Shown: piece by piece, positions 34,761 to 42,790 of the stretch | Layout: every line of letters begins with the position of its first letter | Numbering within the stretch: the first letter of the stretch is position 1 | Origin: Candidatus Litorirhabdus singularis | GTDB lineage: Bacteria; Pseudomonadota; Gammaproteobacteria; Pseudomonadales; Halieaceae | Assembly: GCF_026262625.1 (NCBI RefSeq) | Contig: NZ_SHNN01000001.1 | Coordinates: 1,798,001 to 1,862,000, forward strand | Length of the DNA stretch: 64,000 nt | Reading direction: 5' to 3' | The notes under the pieces: generated by a model | What the model saw: only the letters and a program-made list of their open reading frames with translations | The model's database searches: none | Told to the model about the DNA's origin: nothing | Position numbers and translations under genes: made by a program

Positions 34761-36617
34761 ATGAAACTATCTGCGAGCTGTGCGCTGCTGGTGATGGCGG
34801 TATCGAGCGCCCCGCTCCTCGGGCAGGACCGTACACTATACTGGGGCGACACTCACGTACACAGCACCAATAGCTTTGATGCCTATCTTGGATTCAATCG
34901 CTCTGTAGATCCCGCAACCGCCTACCGTTATGCCCAAGGTAAACCCGTCATTCACCCTTACCACAAGGCGCGAGTGCAGATCGACACCCCTCTGGATTTT
35001 CTCGTCATTGCCGATCACGCCGAACTCATGGGAGCGTTGCAAACGATAGCCGAGACAGGTATTCCTCGCGACGGCCTGGGTTTTCTCGACACCATGAAGA
35101 GTTGGTTTATCGAGTATCGGTTGCGCAAGGCGCTGCAGGAGTTCGATTTGTTCGGCTTGGCCTCTTCCATCATAAAGGATCGCGGTGGCCCCGTGGAGGC
35201 CGCACGGCCACCGGAGGAGGCAAGCAGGCCAATTCCCAATGCGGATGTCATGGCGAGCCGTACCTGGCAGCAATATACTCACGCGGCAGATGCGTACAAC
35301 GATCCGGGGCGGTTTACGGCACTGATCGGTTGGGAGTGGACCTCAGGGCCGGGCGGAGCGAATTTGCACCGGGTTGTTTTCACAGACGCCGACGGCGAAA
35401 CGGCGCGCACATTTCAGCCCTACGGATCTAATGAAAGCGCTTATCCCGAAGATCTGTGGGCCTGGCTAGAGGAAACATCGGCCGCAACCAGCTCGGAATT
35501 TGTTGCGATACCGCATAACTCCAACATTTCCAAAGGGTTCATGTTTCCTCAGACGACCATAAAGGACGAGCCAGTGAGTCTCGAGTATGCGCGGGCACGG
35601 CAGAAGTGGGAGCCGGTCGCGGAAATCACTCAGTACAAGGGCGATTCAGAAACTGCAGCCCTTCTGTCGCCTAATGATGAATTTGCAGATTTCGAAACCT
35701 ACGGTTTTTTTCTGCAGGCCAATGCCGAGGACTACATTCCGACGGAAGGGGATTACCTTCGCGGGGCACTTAAGCGTGGCCTGGAGTTCGACAGTAGCCT
35801 GGGAATAAATCCTTACAAATACGGTCTTATTGGTTCCACAGACTCACACACCGGCTTAGCTTCGGCAGAGGAAAGCAACTTTCACGGCAAGTTCGCGCGC
35901 GATGGCGTGCCGGAAAACAAAAGCATGTATCCCGAGCAACCACACCGTTCGAGTGGCTGGGCCATGTCGGCGCAGGGCCTCGCCGCCGTGTGGGCCCAGG
36001 GCAATGATCGCGAGTCGATCATGGCAGCATTCAAACGTCGTGAGGTCTATGCCACGACCGGCCCCAGAATTAGCCTGCGATTTTTTGGCGGCTGGAATTT
36101 TACTCCTGAGGATCTGGATTCATCAGATTATGCCAACATCGGTTATACCAAGGGCGTTCCTATGGGCGGTGACCTGAGGAGAAACAATGAGGGAGACGCG
36201 CCAGGTTTTCTGATCAGAGCTGCCCGCGACCCTATCGGTGCCAACCTCGATCGAGTCCAGGTGGTGAAGGGGTGGCTCGATGCGCAAGGCAAGTCTCATG
36301 AGAAGGTATTCAATGTCGCCTGGGCGGGAGCCAGGCAGCCTGATACGACAGGAAAACTACCGGCAATCGGGAATACGGTGAATGAAGCCACCGCTGCCGT
36401 CAGCAATTCGATTGGCACGGAGGAACTATCTACCCTTTGGGTCGATCCCGAGTTTGACGCGAGTGTACGCGCGTTCTACTACATTCGGGCGCTACAGATC
36501 CCTACGGCCAGGCACTCTCTGTACGATGCTATCGCGCTGCAGATCCCTGAAAGCGACCGCGGTGCGAAGAGCATCCAAGAGCGAGCCTATTCATCTCCTA
36601 TCTGGTATACGCCCTGA
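34761..36617 (+). CDS. DUF3604 secreted protein
   Basis: A 618-residue exported protein with a signal peptide (MKLSASCALLVMAVSSAPLL, cleaved near GQ). The mature start LYWGDTHVHSTNSFDAY and later FLVIADHAEL, YGLIGSTDSHTGL and RREVYATTGPRISLRFFG are the DUF3604 signature, related to PHP-type metal-dependent phosphoesterases (HxH, Asp-His and DSH metal ligands). Function of DUF3604 is not established; members recur in catabolic gene clusters with TonB receptors. I prefer ATG 34761 (AGGAAAAGG upstream, canonical signal peptide); an in-frame ATG at 34740 would add seven residues. Confidence 0.86.
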   Translation: MKLSASCALLVMAVSSAPLLGQDRTLYWGDTHVHSTNSFDAYLGFNRSVDPATAYRYAQGKPVIHPYHKARVQIDTPLDFLVIADHAELMGALQTIAETGIPRDGLGFLDTMKSWFIEYRLRKALQEFDLFGLASSIIKDRGGPVEAARPPEEASRPIPNADVMASRTWQQYTHAADAYNDPGRFTALIGWEWTSGPGGANLHRVVFTDADGETARTFQPYGSNESAYPEDLWAWLEETSAATSSEFVAIPHNSNISKGFMFPQTTIKDEPVSLEYARARQKWEPVAEITQYKGDSETAALLSPNDEFADFETYGFFLQANAEDYIPTEGDYLRGALKRGLEFDSSLGINPYKYGLIGSTDSHTGLASAEESNFHGKFARDGVPENKSMYPEQPHRSSGWAMSAQGLAAVWAQGNDRESIMAAFKRREVYATTGPRISLRFFGGWNFTPEDLDSSDYANIGYTKGVPMGGDLRRNNEGDAPGFLIRAARDPIGANLDRVQVVKGWLDAQGKSHEKVFNVAWAGARQPDTTGKLPAIGNTVNEATAAVSNSIGTEELSTLWVDPEFDASVRAFYYIRALQIPTARHSLYDAIALQIPESDRGAKSIQERAYSSPIWYTP

Positions 36618-36678
36618 TTTAATGCAGACGGAGGCGAACCAGCGCCCTGCATGCGAAACTTTAGAAGGAATGAACCTC

Positions 36679-37875
36679 ATGCACAAACTACGTGGTATGC
36701 CGCCTCTCCCGGGGCTTTACATATTTGTCTTGGTTGCTCTGGCAGGGTGCCAGGATGAAGCGGTTGCCGTTTTTCCCGAGGGGCCCGGCGATGTACTGTT
36801 TACAGAAATAATGCCGGCGCTAGAACCCGCGGATGGCAGTTGGTTAGAGCTATTTAACAACACTGACAAAAGCGTCAATCTTGAGCAATGTGTGATTGGT
36901 AGTAGCAATGGACAAGAGCTGTCTCTAGCTTCGTCACAGATTGTAGCTGCCAGGCAGTACCTAGCCGTGCATAGTGCCGACGTAACTCTTCCCGGCTTAA
37001 GCGATATCGCCAGCTTTTCCTTTCCAGTGGACGCCTTCCAGCTCAGCGCTGATGAAACACTGGTGTTGAAGTGCGGCGGCCGCACGGTTGATCAAGTCAG
37101 TTATCAGGTAAGCAGGCCAACCATGAGTGACAGGGTGCGGTCCTGGCAGCTGCATTTGAACCCCGCGGAACCTGGTAGATATACCAGCGAGTCCCATTGG
37201 TGCCATATTTTGCCGTCGGAGAAATATGAATTTTCCGTCAATCGATTCGCTACGCCTGGTTTTTCTAACTCTTTTTGCGACTCCAATATGCCCTTCGCTG
37301 TCTTCGATAATCAGGCGGCGGTGCTCATAGAGGGCGTGGATCTGGAGGCAACACTTAAAGTTGCCGAGGCAGAATTTGCGCGTAAAAGCGCTACATCTGA
37401 GCTGGTTATATGGGGTATTCGAGATCAGGTGATCACGCCGGCCATCGCCCGCACAATTTCTGAGATGTATTTTGCCAATATCGAAATGCTGTATGACACT
37501 CAGCCGTTTATGGCACTCGACTGGAATCACGCGGTGTGGCATTTTGCCTGGGCTATTTCGAACTTGTATCGCAATGGAGACTCTGCGGTTAAGAGGGAAC
37601 TGCAAGCGGCTTATGAGGACGCACTGACACGCCCGGAGACATTGGATCGTAACAAGTATGTGGCCGCGGAGTATGTTCGCGGCGAACGGATTGTTATGGG
37701 TGATATGCACACGCCAGCGCATAACCGGATGCGAGAGCTGATTGTCGCGCCCACAAACCCCAGTTACCTAAGCAGCTACGAAGAATATCAGGAGAATGGA
37801 CGAAGCTCGCTAGAAACCATCGGGCTTCATTATCTCTATGTTGTGTTTGCTTTTTTCTCCGAATCATTCAAATGA
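36679..37875 (+). CDS. lamin-tail-domain lipoprotein
   Basis: A 398-residue lipoprotein. The signal peptide MHKLRGMPPLPGLYIFVLVA ends at the lipobox LAGC (Cys24). Residues about 38-140 form a lamin-tail/LTD-like domain: GDVLFTEIMPALEPADGSWLE, LFNNTDKSVNLEQC and later CGGRTVDQVSYQVSRP. The C-terminal 200 residues (AEAEFARKSATSELVIWGIR ... AVWHFAWAISNLYRNGDSA) look helical and unfamiliar, with WHFAWAISNLYRNG perhaps a substrate site. It follows the DUF3604 gene by about 60 bp. Its stop codon directly precedes IS6 debris, so its C-terminus could be altered. Confidence 0.7.
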   Translation: MHKLRGMPPLPGLYIFVLVALAGCQDEAVAVFPEGPGDVLFTEIMPALEPADGSWLELFNNTDKSVNLEQCVIGSSNGQELSLASSQIVAARQYLAVHSADVTLPGLSDIASFSFPVDAFQLSADETLVLKCGGRTVDQVSYQVSRPTMSDRVRSWQLHLNPAEPGRYTSESHWCHILPSEKYEFSVNRFATPGFSNSFCDSNMPFAVFDNQAAVLIEGVDLEATLKVAEAEFARKSATSELVIWGIRDQVITPAIARTISEMYFANIEMLYDTQPFMALDWNHAVWHFAWAISNLYRNGDSAVKRELQAAYEDALTRPETLDRNKYVAAEYVRGERIVMGDMHTPAHNRMRELIVAPTNPSYLSSYEEYQENGRSSLETIGLHYLYVVFAFFSESFK

Positions 37876-37902
37876 ATGGGTTATGCGAAGGTTGGTGAGC
37901 TG

Positions 37903-38302
37903 AGTGGCAGTCGTGAAGCCATCCGCCTGTTGCGATCCAGTGGCACCGAGCCCACGAAAATCGTGACGGATAAGTTGCGTAGCTACCCCGTAGCCCATCG
38001 GAAAGTCATGCCAGACACGATCCACAGTACTCAACAGCATGAGAATAACCGGGTCGAGTAATCGCATGAAGCTACGAGGTTACGTGAACAAGGTATGCGA
38101 TGATTCAAATCAGTTAGTCAGGCTCAGAGATTCTTGGGCGCCCAGGCATCGGTGAGTGATTTATTCAATCTAGGCAAGCATCTAGTCCGGGCTGAAGATT
38201 ATAGGAATTTCAGGACAGCCGCGTTTACAGATTGGGTCATGGTGGCAGCTTGAGATCGGGCGTTACATTTGGCTGGCTTCAGGAAGTTAACTTGCCAGTA
38301 CC
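37903..38302 (+). mobile_element. IS6-family remnant with internal deletion
   Basis: Sequence reads GSREAIRLLRSSGTEPTKIV: the VSREAIRL segment near the transposase N-terminus is fused directly to LRSSGTEP near residue 120, so about 80 codons are missing. It continues DKLRSYPVAHRKVMPDTIHS and then FKSVSQAQRFLGAQA. At the site where other copies hold a 15-nt extra segment this one reads GGTATGCGATGATTC with none. It ends in AAGTTAACTTGCCAGTACC (38302). Confidence 0.85.
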
Positions 38303-38340
38303 ATCTGCAGATTTGATAAATTTTCCAAAAATATTGGCAG

Positions 38341-39285
38341 CTAACGGTTCAATAGATCGGCATTCGTTGGGTATTTCTCAAGTAATTCAACAAGCTTCTT
38401 GGTGCCTTCTACAGGTTTAAGATGTGTAAGCGCCCTCCGTAAACCTCTTACCTTTTCGATTTCTTTCGGATCTAGAAGAAGCTCCTCACGCCGCGTACTG
38501 CTTTTAGAAATATCCAGCGCGGGAAAAATCCGTTGTTCTGCAACCTCCCGTGATAAAACGATTTCCATATTACCCGTACCTTTGAACTCCTCAAATATCA
38601 CCTGGTCCATCCGGCTTCCGGTATCGACGAGTATTGTCGCTAGAATGGTAAGCGACCCACCATTCTCAATCTTTCTAGCTGCGCCAAATAACTTGCGTGG
38701 TATTTCCATTGCTCTAGCGTCAAGTCCGCCCGTCATGGTGCGACCGCGGCCCTTCTGCTCTGCATTATGTACACGTGAGAGCCTTGTCAGAGAGTCAATG
38801 ACAATCATTACATCGTGCCCCTCGCCAGCTTGCTGGCGGGCGGTGTTAAGAAGGGCATTGGCCACTCGAACGTGTTGGTCATAGCTTTCATCCGAGGATG
38901 AGGCGTGTACCTCTGCCGGCACGCTGCGTCTAAAATCAGTCACTTCTTCTGGCCGCTCATCAATGAGTAACGCATAGAGCTTTATGTCGGGATAAGCTTT
39001 CCCCACAGCCTGGCAAATATGCTTTAAAAGCGTTGTTTTCCCGCAGCCCGGTGGAGCAACAATCAAACCTCGCTGCCCCATTCCTATTGGCGTGATCAAA
39101 TCCATCGCTCGGGTGGTGAGTTGCCCAGAACCTAATTCCAGGCGAATGCACTGACACGGATTAATGGCTATGCCATTTAAAAAACGCTTTTGTGGGTCAC
39201 CAGGAGATACAGCTTTGACCAACTCATCTGCTTTTTTGGAGTCTCTCTTTCTTTTCACATTCAAAGACAATGTCTTTCTCGTCAT
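38341..39285 (-). CDS. truncated Rho-like transcription terminator paralogue (ATPase core only)
   Basis: A 314-residue homologue of Rho, the RNA helicase that ends transcription. The motor domain is complete: Walker A APPGCGKTTLLKHI, LIDERPEEVTDFRR, Walker B VMIVIDSLTRLSR, Q-loop/R-loop region GGLDARAMEIPRKLFGAARK, and FEEFKGTGNMEIVLSREVAE then STRREELLLDP. Housekeeping Rho is about 420 residues; here the N-terminal helix bundle and cold-shock RNA-binding domain (about 110-125 residues) are replaced by a short basic tail (MTRKTLSLNVKRKRDSKKAD). The P-loop reads GCGKT instead of KAGKT. It may still form hexamers with, or interfere with, normal Rho; activity is not shown. It is bounded by IS6 remnants on both sides. 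Confidence 0.86.
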   Translation of the reverse strand: MTRKTLSLNVKRKRDSKKADELVKAVSPGDPQKRFLNGIAINPCQCIRLELGSGQLTTRAMDLITPIGMGQRGLIVAPPGCGKTTLLKHICQAVGKAYPDIKLYALLIDERPEEVTDFRRSVPAEVHASSSDESYDQHVRVANALLNTARQQAGEGHDVMIVIDSLTRLSRVHNAEQKGRGRTMTGGLDARAMEIPRKLFGAARKIENGGSLTILATILVDTGSRMDQVIFEEFKGTGNMEIVLSREVAEQRIFPALDISKSSTRREELLLDPKEIEKVRGLRRALTHLKPVEGTKKLVELLEKYPTNADLLNR

Positions 39286-39394
39286 GATATCGGTCTTTAG
39301 CTCTAGAGAATTAAGTGTTTTTCGATCTGTTCAAGTAGTCTACCGCAGCTGGTCAGCGAATATCCGCTATACGAGCAGTCATTTTTAGTTCTGA

Positions 39395-39906
39395 GGTTAT
39401 TGCCAGCTTAGCTGACCGATTTGAGTAAAACCGGCTGATGAACACATACTAACGCCATCGTTTCCCACCCGAAATCATTGGCTACGGCGATATCTTTTAC
39501 ATCCGATGAAGTATTCATCAAAATCAACGGCAGCAGCATTATCTATGGCGAGCCGTTGATCAGGACGGCGAAGTGATAGATATTATTCTGCAGGCCAAGC
39601 GCGATGGCGCAGCAGTAAGGCGCTTCTTCAGAAGCCTGTTGCGATCTAGTGGCACTGAGCCCAGGAAAGTCGTGACGGACAAGCTACGAAGTTATCCGGT
39701 GGCTCAGCGTGAGGTCATGCCTGACGCGATTCACAGCACGCAGCAGTATGAGAATAAGCGGGCCGGGCAATCGTATGATGCGACGAGGGTCAGGGCTCAG
39801 CATTATCGCGAAATGAGGGTGAGTGCGTTTAATGAATGGAGTAGGGCAGTAGCTTGACCTAGGCGGCCTACCTTTACCGGGCGAGAACAGTTAACTTGGC
39901 AGAACC
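39395..39906 (+). mobile_element. IS6-family remnant with both ends
   Basis: It runs from degraded left end GGTTATTGCCAGCTTA to right end AGTTAACTTGGCAGAACC. The transposase middle is readable: TFYIxxDEVFIKING then, after a 2-nt loss, QHYLWRAVDQDGEVIDIILQ and KRDGAAVRRFFRSLLRSSGT. At the site DEVF-IKING it reads GTATTCATCAAAATCAACGG with no extra segment, unlike the copies at 52789, 54531 and 62150. The gap 39286-39957 holds nothing else I can support. Confidence 0.85.
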
Positions 39907-39957
39907 CTAATTCGCCAAGCACAGTCTAGAAAACAAGGAATTAAGAGTAAAGACACT

Positions 39958-40866
39958 ATGCAGCGACTCAACGAAAAGTTTGCTTTAGACGGCGAAGATC
40001 ACCACCTCTGCGTAGTTCAGGGCAAAGGGGGCATGCCTGTCATCGATATAAGAAACAGATTTGCGACGGCGTTCATTAGCCTGCAGGGAGCACATGTGCT
40101 CAGCTGGACTCCCGAAGGCCAGGACGATGTTCTCTGGTTGTCAGAAGAGGCCCGCTTTGCACCCGGCAAGTCCGTGCGTGGCGGCATTCCTATTTGCTGG
40201 CCATGGTTTGGGGCACACTCATCAAACTCCAGTCTTCCGTCACATGGCCTCGCTAGAACCGCTATGTGGGAAATTCTGGGGACTCAGGAGCGGGAAGACG
40301 GCAGCACACGCATTACCTTCACCCTCACGCCACAGCCAGGCAACGAACAGTTGTGGCCGGCACACACGACCTTGCAATACATGGTAACCATCGGCAAAAC
40401 GCTGGAAATGGAATTGGTGACAAGCAACAACGGCGCTGATGACATCACCATCGGCCAGGCGCTGCATACCTATTTCAGTATCGGGAATGTCGATTCGGTA
40501 TCGCTGCATGGGCTGGACAATGACAGTTATCTGGACAAACTCGAAGGTTTTGCCAGGAAGCATCAGCGCGGCCCTGTCATAATCCAGGGAGAGGTCGACC
40601 GGGTATATATTGATACGGTAGACGAGTGTGTGATCGAGGATAAATCGCTAGAACGCACTATAACCATAAACAAACGCGGTAGTCATTCTACGGTTGTCTG
40701 GAACCCTTGGAAGGAAACCGCCGAGAAGCTGGGCGACATGGGCGAAGAGGGGTACAAAAAGATGCTGTGTGTCGAGACCTGCAATGCAGCTGATGATGTG
40801 GTCACCATCGCGCCGGGCAAGGCACATCATCTGTGGGTACAGTACCAAGTCTCTAATACGCAATAG
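39958..40866 (+). CDS. D-hexose-6-phosphate mutarotase (YeaD-like)
   Basis: A 302-residue aldose-1-epimerase superfamily enzyme that interconverts alpha and beta anomers of glucose-6-phosphate-type sugars in the cytoplasm. Markers: ATAFISLQGAHVLSWTPEGQ DD, VRGGIPICWPWFGAH (phosphate-binding Arg region), LPSHGLARTAMWEIL (catalytic His in HGLAR), IGQALHTYFSIGN and the final WNPWKETAEKLGDMG ... MLCVETCNA (catalytic Glu). The length is standard for the family. It is a lone gene between IS6 remnants. Confidence 0.9.
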   Translation: MQRLNEKFALDGEDHHLCVVQGKGGMPVIDIRNRFATAFISLQGAHVLSWTPEGQDDVLWLSEEARFAPGKSVRGGIPICWPWFGAHSSNSSLPSHGLARTAMWEILGTQEREDGSTRITFTLTPQPGNEQLWPAHTTLQYMVTIGKTLEMELVTSNNGADDITIGQALHTYFSIGNVDSVSLHGLDNDSYLDKLEGFARKHQRGPVIIQGEVDRVYIDTVDECVIEDKSLERTITINKRGSHSTVVWNPWKETAEKLGDMGEEGYKKMLCVETCNAADDVVTIAPGKAHHLWVQYQVSNTQ

Positions 40867-41032
40867 CCATATAATGTCGCAGTTGGCACGCATTTCATGC
40901 CATTCCTCAATCCAGAATGCGCACTGATTCATTTAGACCTACTTATGATATCAATTATTGTTTTATATCAATCACGGCTTTTAACTAACGTAATATCCTT
41001 CAATAGCATTCTAAATAGGCTATGGAATAAAG

Positions 41033-41611
41033 ATGAAAAAATGTCGGTTGTTGTTGGTAGGTATTTCACTATTTTTTGTTGTTGGAACTTCTTCTGCTGT
41101 TTGGGCGGCTGTTTTGTCAGGCCCTCTCGATTCCAGGGAAAACACAACTTATTCATTTGGTGATGGAACTCATAACCTAAATATCAAGTGGGTTCTGCCG
41201 GGATCGACTGGTATTATTCTAGGGCCCAATAATCGTAATACTCTCTATCCTGGCACTTCTGATGCTTTGCTTTCAAATTTGGGTTTCTCTGTTGATATCG
41301 ACACATTGGATACAGAGGCAGCAGTAGCCGCTTCCGCCCCTTATGCCTGGGCCGACCTGAGCAGGAACTTTGTTCCGGGACAATGGATAGCGTTTAAAGG
41401 TCTAAATGGCTACTACGGTGTTTGGCATATAGAGAGAGCCATAGATTGGGATAGCAATTTTGGGCTGCCTGGCAAGATAGCGGGAATCTGGTATTTTCAG
41501 GATGATGGCACCAGCAGTTTTGTTTCTAATGTCCCTGTTCCTGGCGCAATATGGCTATTTGGTTCAGCGATAATTGGTTTGGTTGGAATGGCCAAGCGCA
41601 AGCAAGCTTAG
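41033..41611 (+). CDS. PEP-CTERM-like (VPxPGAIWLF) secreted protein
   Basis: A 192-residue protein with a signal peptide (CRLLLVGISLFFVVGTSSAV WA) and a C-terminal sorting tail: VPVPGAIWLFGSAIIGLVGM followed by AKRKQA. This is the VPLPAAxWLFGSGLxGL variant of the PEP-CTERM signal, processed by exosortase for export to the surface or matrix. The middle (residues 25-165) has no family I recognise; it is rich in Trp, Gly and Asp, as expected of a secreted beta protein. A good terminator follows at 41636. The promoter was not identified. Confidence 0.78.
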   Translation: MKKCRLLLVGISLFFVVGTSSAVWAAVLSGPLDSRENTTYSFGDGTHNLNIKWVLPGSTGIILGPNNRNTLYPGTSDALLSNLGFSVDIDTLDTEAAVAASAPYAWADLSRNFVPGQWIAFKGLNGYYGVWHIERAIDWDSNFGLPGKIAGIWYFQDDGTSSFVSNVPVPGAIWLFGSAIIGLVGMAKRKQA

Positions 41612-41635
41612 AACTCGGCTCCAAATCGATTGTAG

Positions 41636-41662
41636 AAAGGCGGCTAACTAGTCGCCTTTTTT
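41636..41662 (+). terminator. Rho-independent terminator
   Basis: The 7-bp stem AAAGGCG/CGCCTTT encloses the loop GCTAACTAGT and runs into TTTTTT. It lies 25 bp after the PEP-CTERM-like gene and is the cleanest intrinsic terminator in the window. Confidence 0.8.
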
Positions 41663-41685
41663 ATTTCTGTTGAGTGTCCGCATAG

Positions 41686-41723
41686 AGACTGGTCGGGTTT
41701 CAGGAAGTTAACTTGTGAGTACC
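41686..41723 (+). mobile_element. IS6-family solo right end
   Basis: GGTCGGGTTTCAGG followed by AAGTTAACTTGTGAGTACC (41705-41723). Only the last 35-40 bp of the element survive, ending 10 bp from the stop codon of the LysR gene. Confidence 0.7.
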
Positions 41724-41732
41724 GGCGATGCC

Positions 41733-42638
41733 TTAAAGTCGGCTGTGGATATCCATAAGGTGCTCTCTCAGCCAGATGTGCCCGGGATCGTTGTCGTTGC
41801 TGCTATGCCAAGTGAAGAACACGGGAAGTTTCCTCTCCAATGGAAATTTTACGATTTTGAGAGGGTGAACTTCGGCGAAGCTCTTGGCGATTTGCATGGG
41901 CATGCTGCACACCAGATCCGTGCTACTGAGTATGCGCGGTACATTGAAAAAACTGTGTACAGATACCCTGTGCTTGCGCTTGAGGCCGTGGGCCCAGAGC
42001 TCGCGATCAATGATGCTGGGGCCGTAGCCGCCGGGTAATTCGAACACGAGGTGCTCCAGTGCCGCATACTGTTTTAGGCTGAGAGTGTTCTTCACTGTCG
42101 GGTGATCTCGTCGGACCAGGCAGACTTCTTCGGTGGTACCGGCTTGCTGAGAGATGAGTTCTGCATCATCCATGGGCGTTACCCAGACGTGAAGATCGAC
42201 ATTGCCGAAATGCATTTCTTTTTTCAGGTCCATACCTGCCGCCGATAGCGTTCTAAGACGAATATCGGAGTCGTGCTCTTGAAGTGACTGAATCAGGCGC
42301 GGTAACAGAGCCAATTCACCGTAATCACCCAGCACCAGATTGAAGGTGCGCTCGCTGGCGGCGACATTAAACTCGGCGGCTTGTTCCAGTGCACCAGAGA
42401 CCATGTCCAGGGCGCGCCGGATTGGGGCTGCAAGTTGCAGGGCGCGAGGGGTTGGCTTGACGCCGCGGCCAGTGCGCTCGAACAGTTCATCCTTGGCGAT
42501 GTGCCGGAAGCGGGCGATGGCTATGCTCACGGCCGGTTGGCTCATTCCAATTTTTTCGGCGGCGCGGGTGACATTGCCTTCGGTTATCACCGCATCAAAG
42601 ACGGTTAGCAGATTAAGATCTATAGCTCTTAGGTTCAT
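41733..42638 (-). CDS. LysR-family transcriptional regulator
   Basis: A 301-residue regulator. The winged helix-turn-helix at residues 4-63 shows RAIDLNLLTVFDAVITEGNV then RAAEKIGMSQPAVSIAIARF; the effector domain follows (NLVLGDYGELALLPRLIQSL). It resembles the NodD/LinR subgroup in its start. It is divergent from the TonB receptor gene with 150 bp of AT-rich DNA (TATACAAAATATTTATATC around 42662) where LysR sites would lie. It is the likely activator of the 42.8-52.5 kb cluster in response to its substrate. Confidence 0.9.
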   Translation of the reverse strand: MNLRAIDLNLLTVFDAVITEGNVTRAAEKIGMSQPAVSIAIARFRHIAKDELFERTGRGVKPTPRALQLAAPIRRALDMVSGALEQAAEFNVAASERTFNLVLGDYGELALLPRLIQSLQEHDSDIRLRTLSAAGMDLKKEMHFGNVDLHVWVTPMDDAELISQQAGTTEEVCLVRRDHPTVKNTLSLKQYAALEHLVFELPGGYGPSIIDRELWAHGLKRKHRVSVHSFFNVPRILSSTDLVCSMPMQIAKSFAEVHPLKIVKFPLERKLPVFFTWHSSNDNDPGHIWLREHLMDIHSRL

Positions 42639-42790
42639 GGGGTCTCCACAGCTGCCTCTATGTTATACAAAATATTTATATCACATATACAAACAATATA
42701 TTTTTTTAACATCGTTGTGGGTGCTAATTTACTTGCCTAATCGCCCATGCCGGGTTTTCCCAATAGTCGCACTTCCTGTGAGGAAAAAGG

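Noticed and set aside
36382-36678. Upstream extension of the lamin-tail lipoprotein to 36382
   Set aside because: It overlaps the DUF3604 gene out of frame; the lipoprotein signal and ribosome site place the start at 36679.
40884-40900. TGGCACG...CATGC as a sigma-54 promoter for the PEP-CTERM-like gene at 41033
   Set aside because: The -24 part is perfect, but the GG-GC spacing is 14 and not 12 bp, which RpoN does not tolerate; the site is also more than 130 bp upstream.
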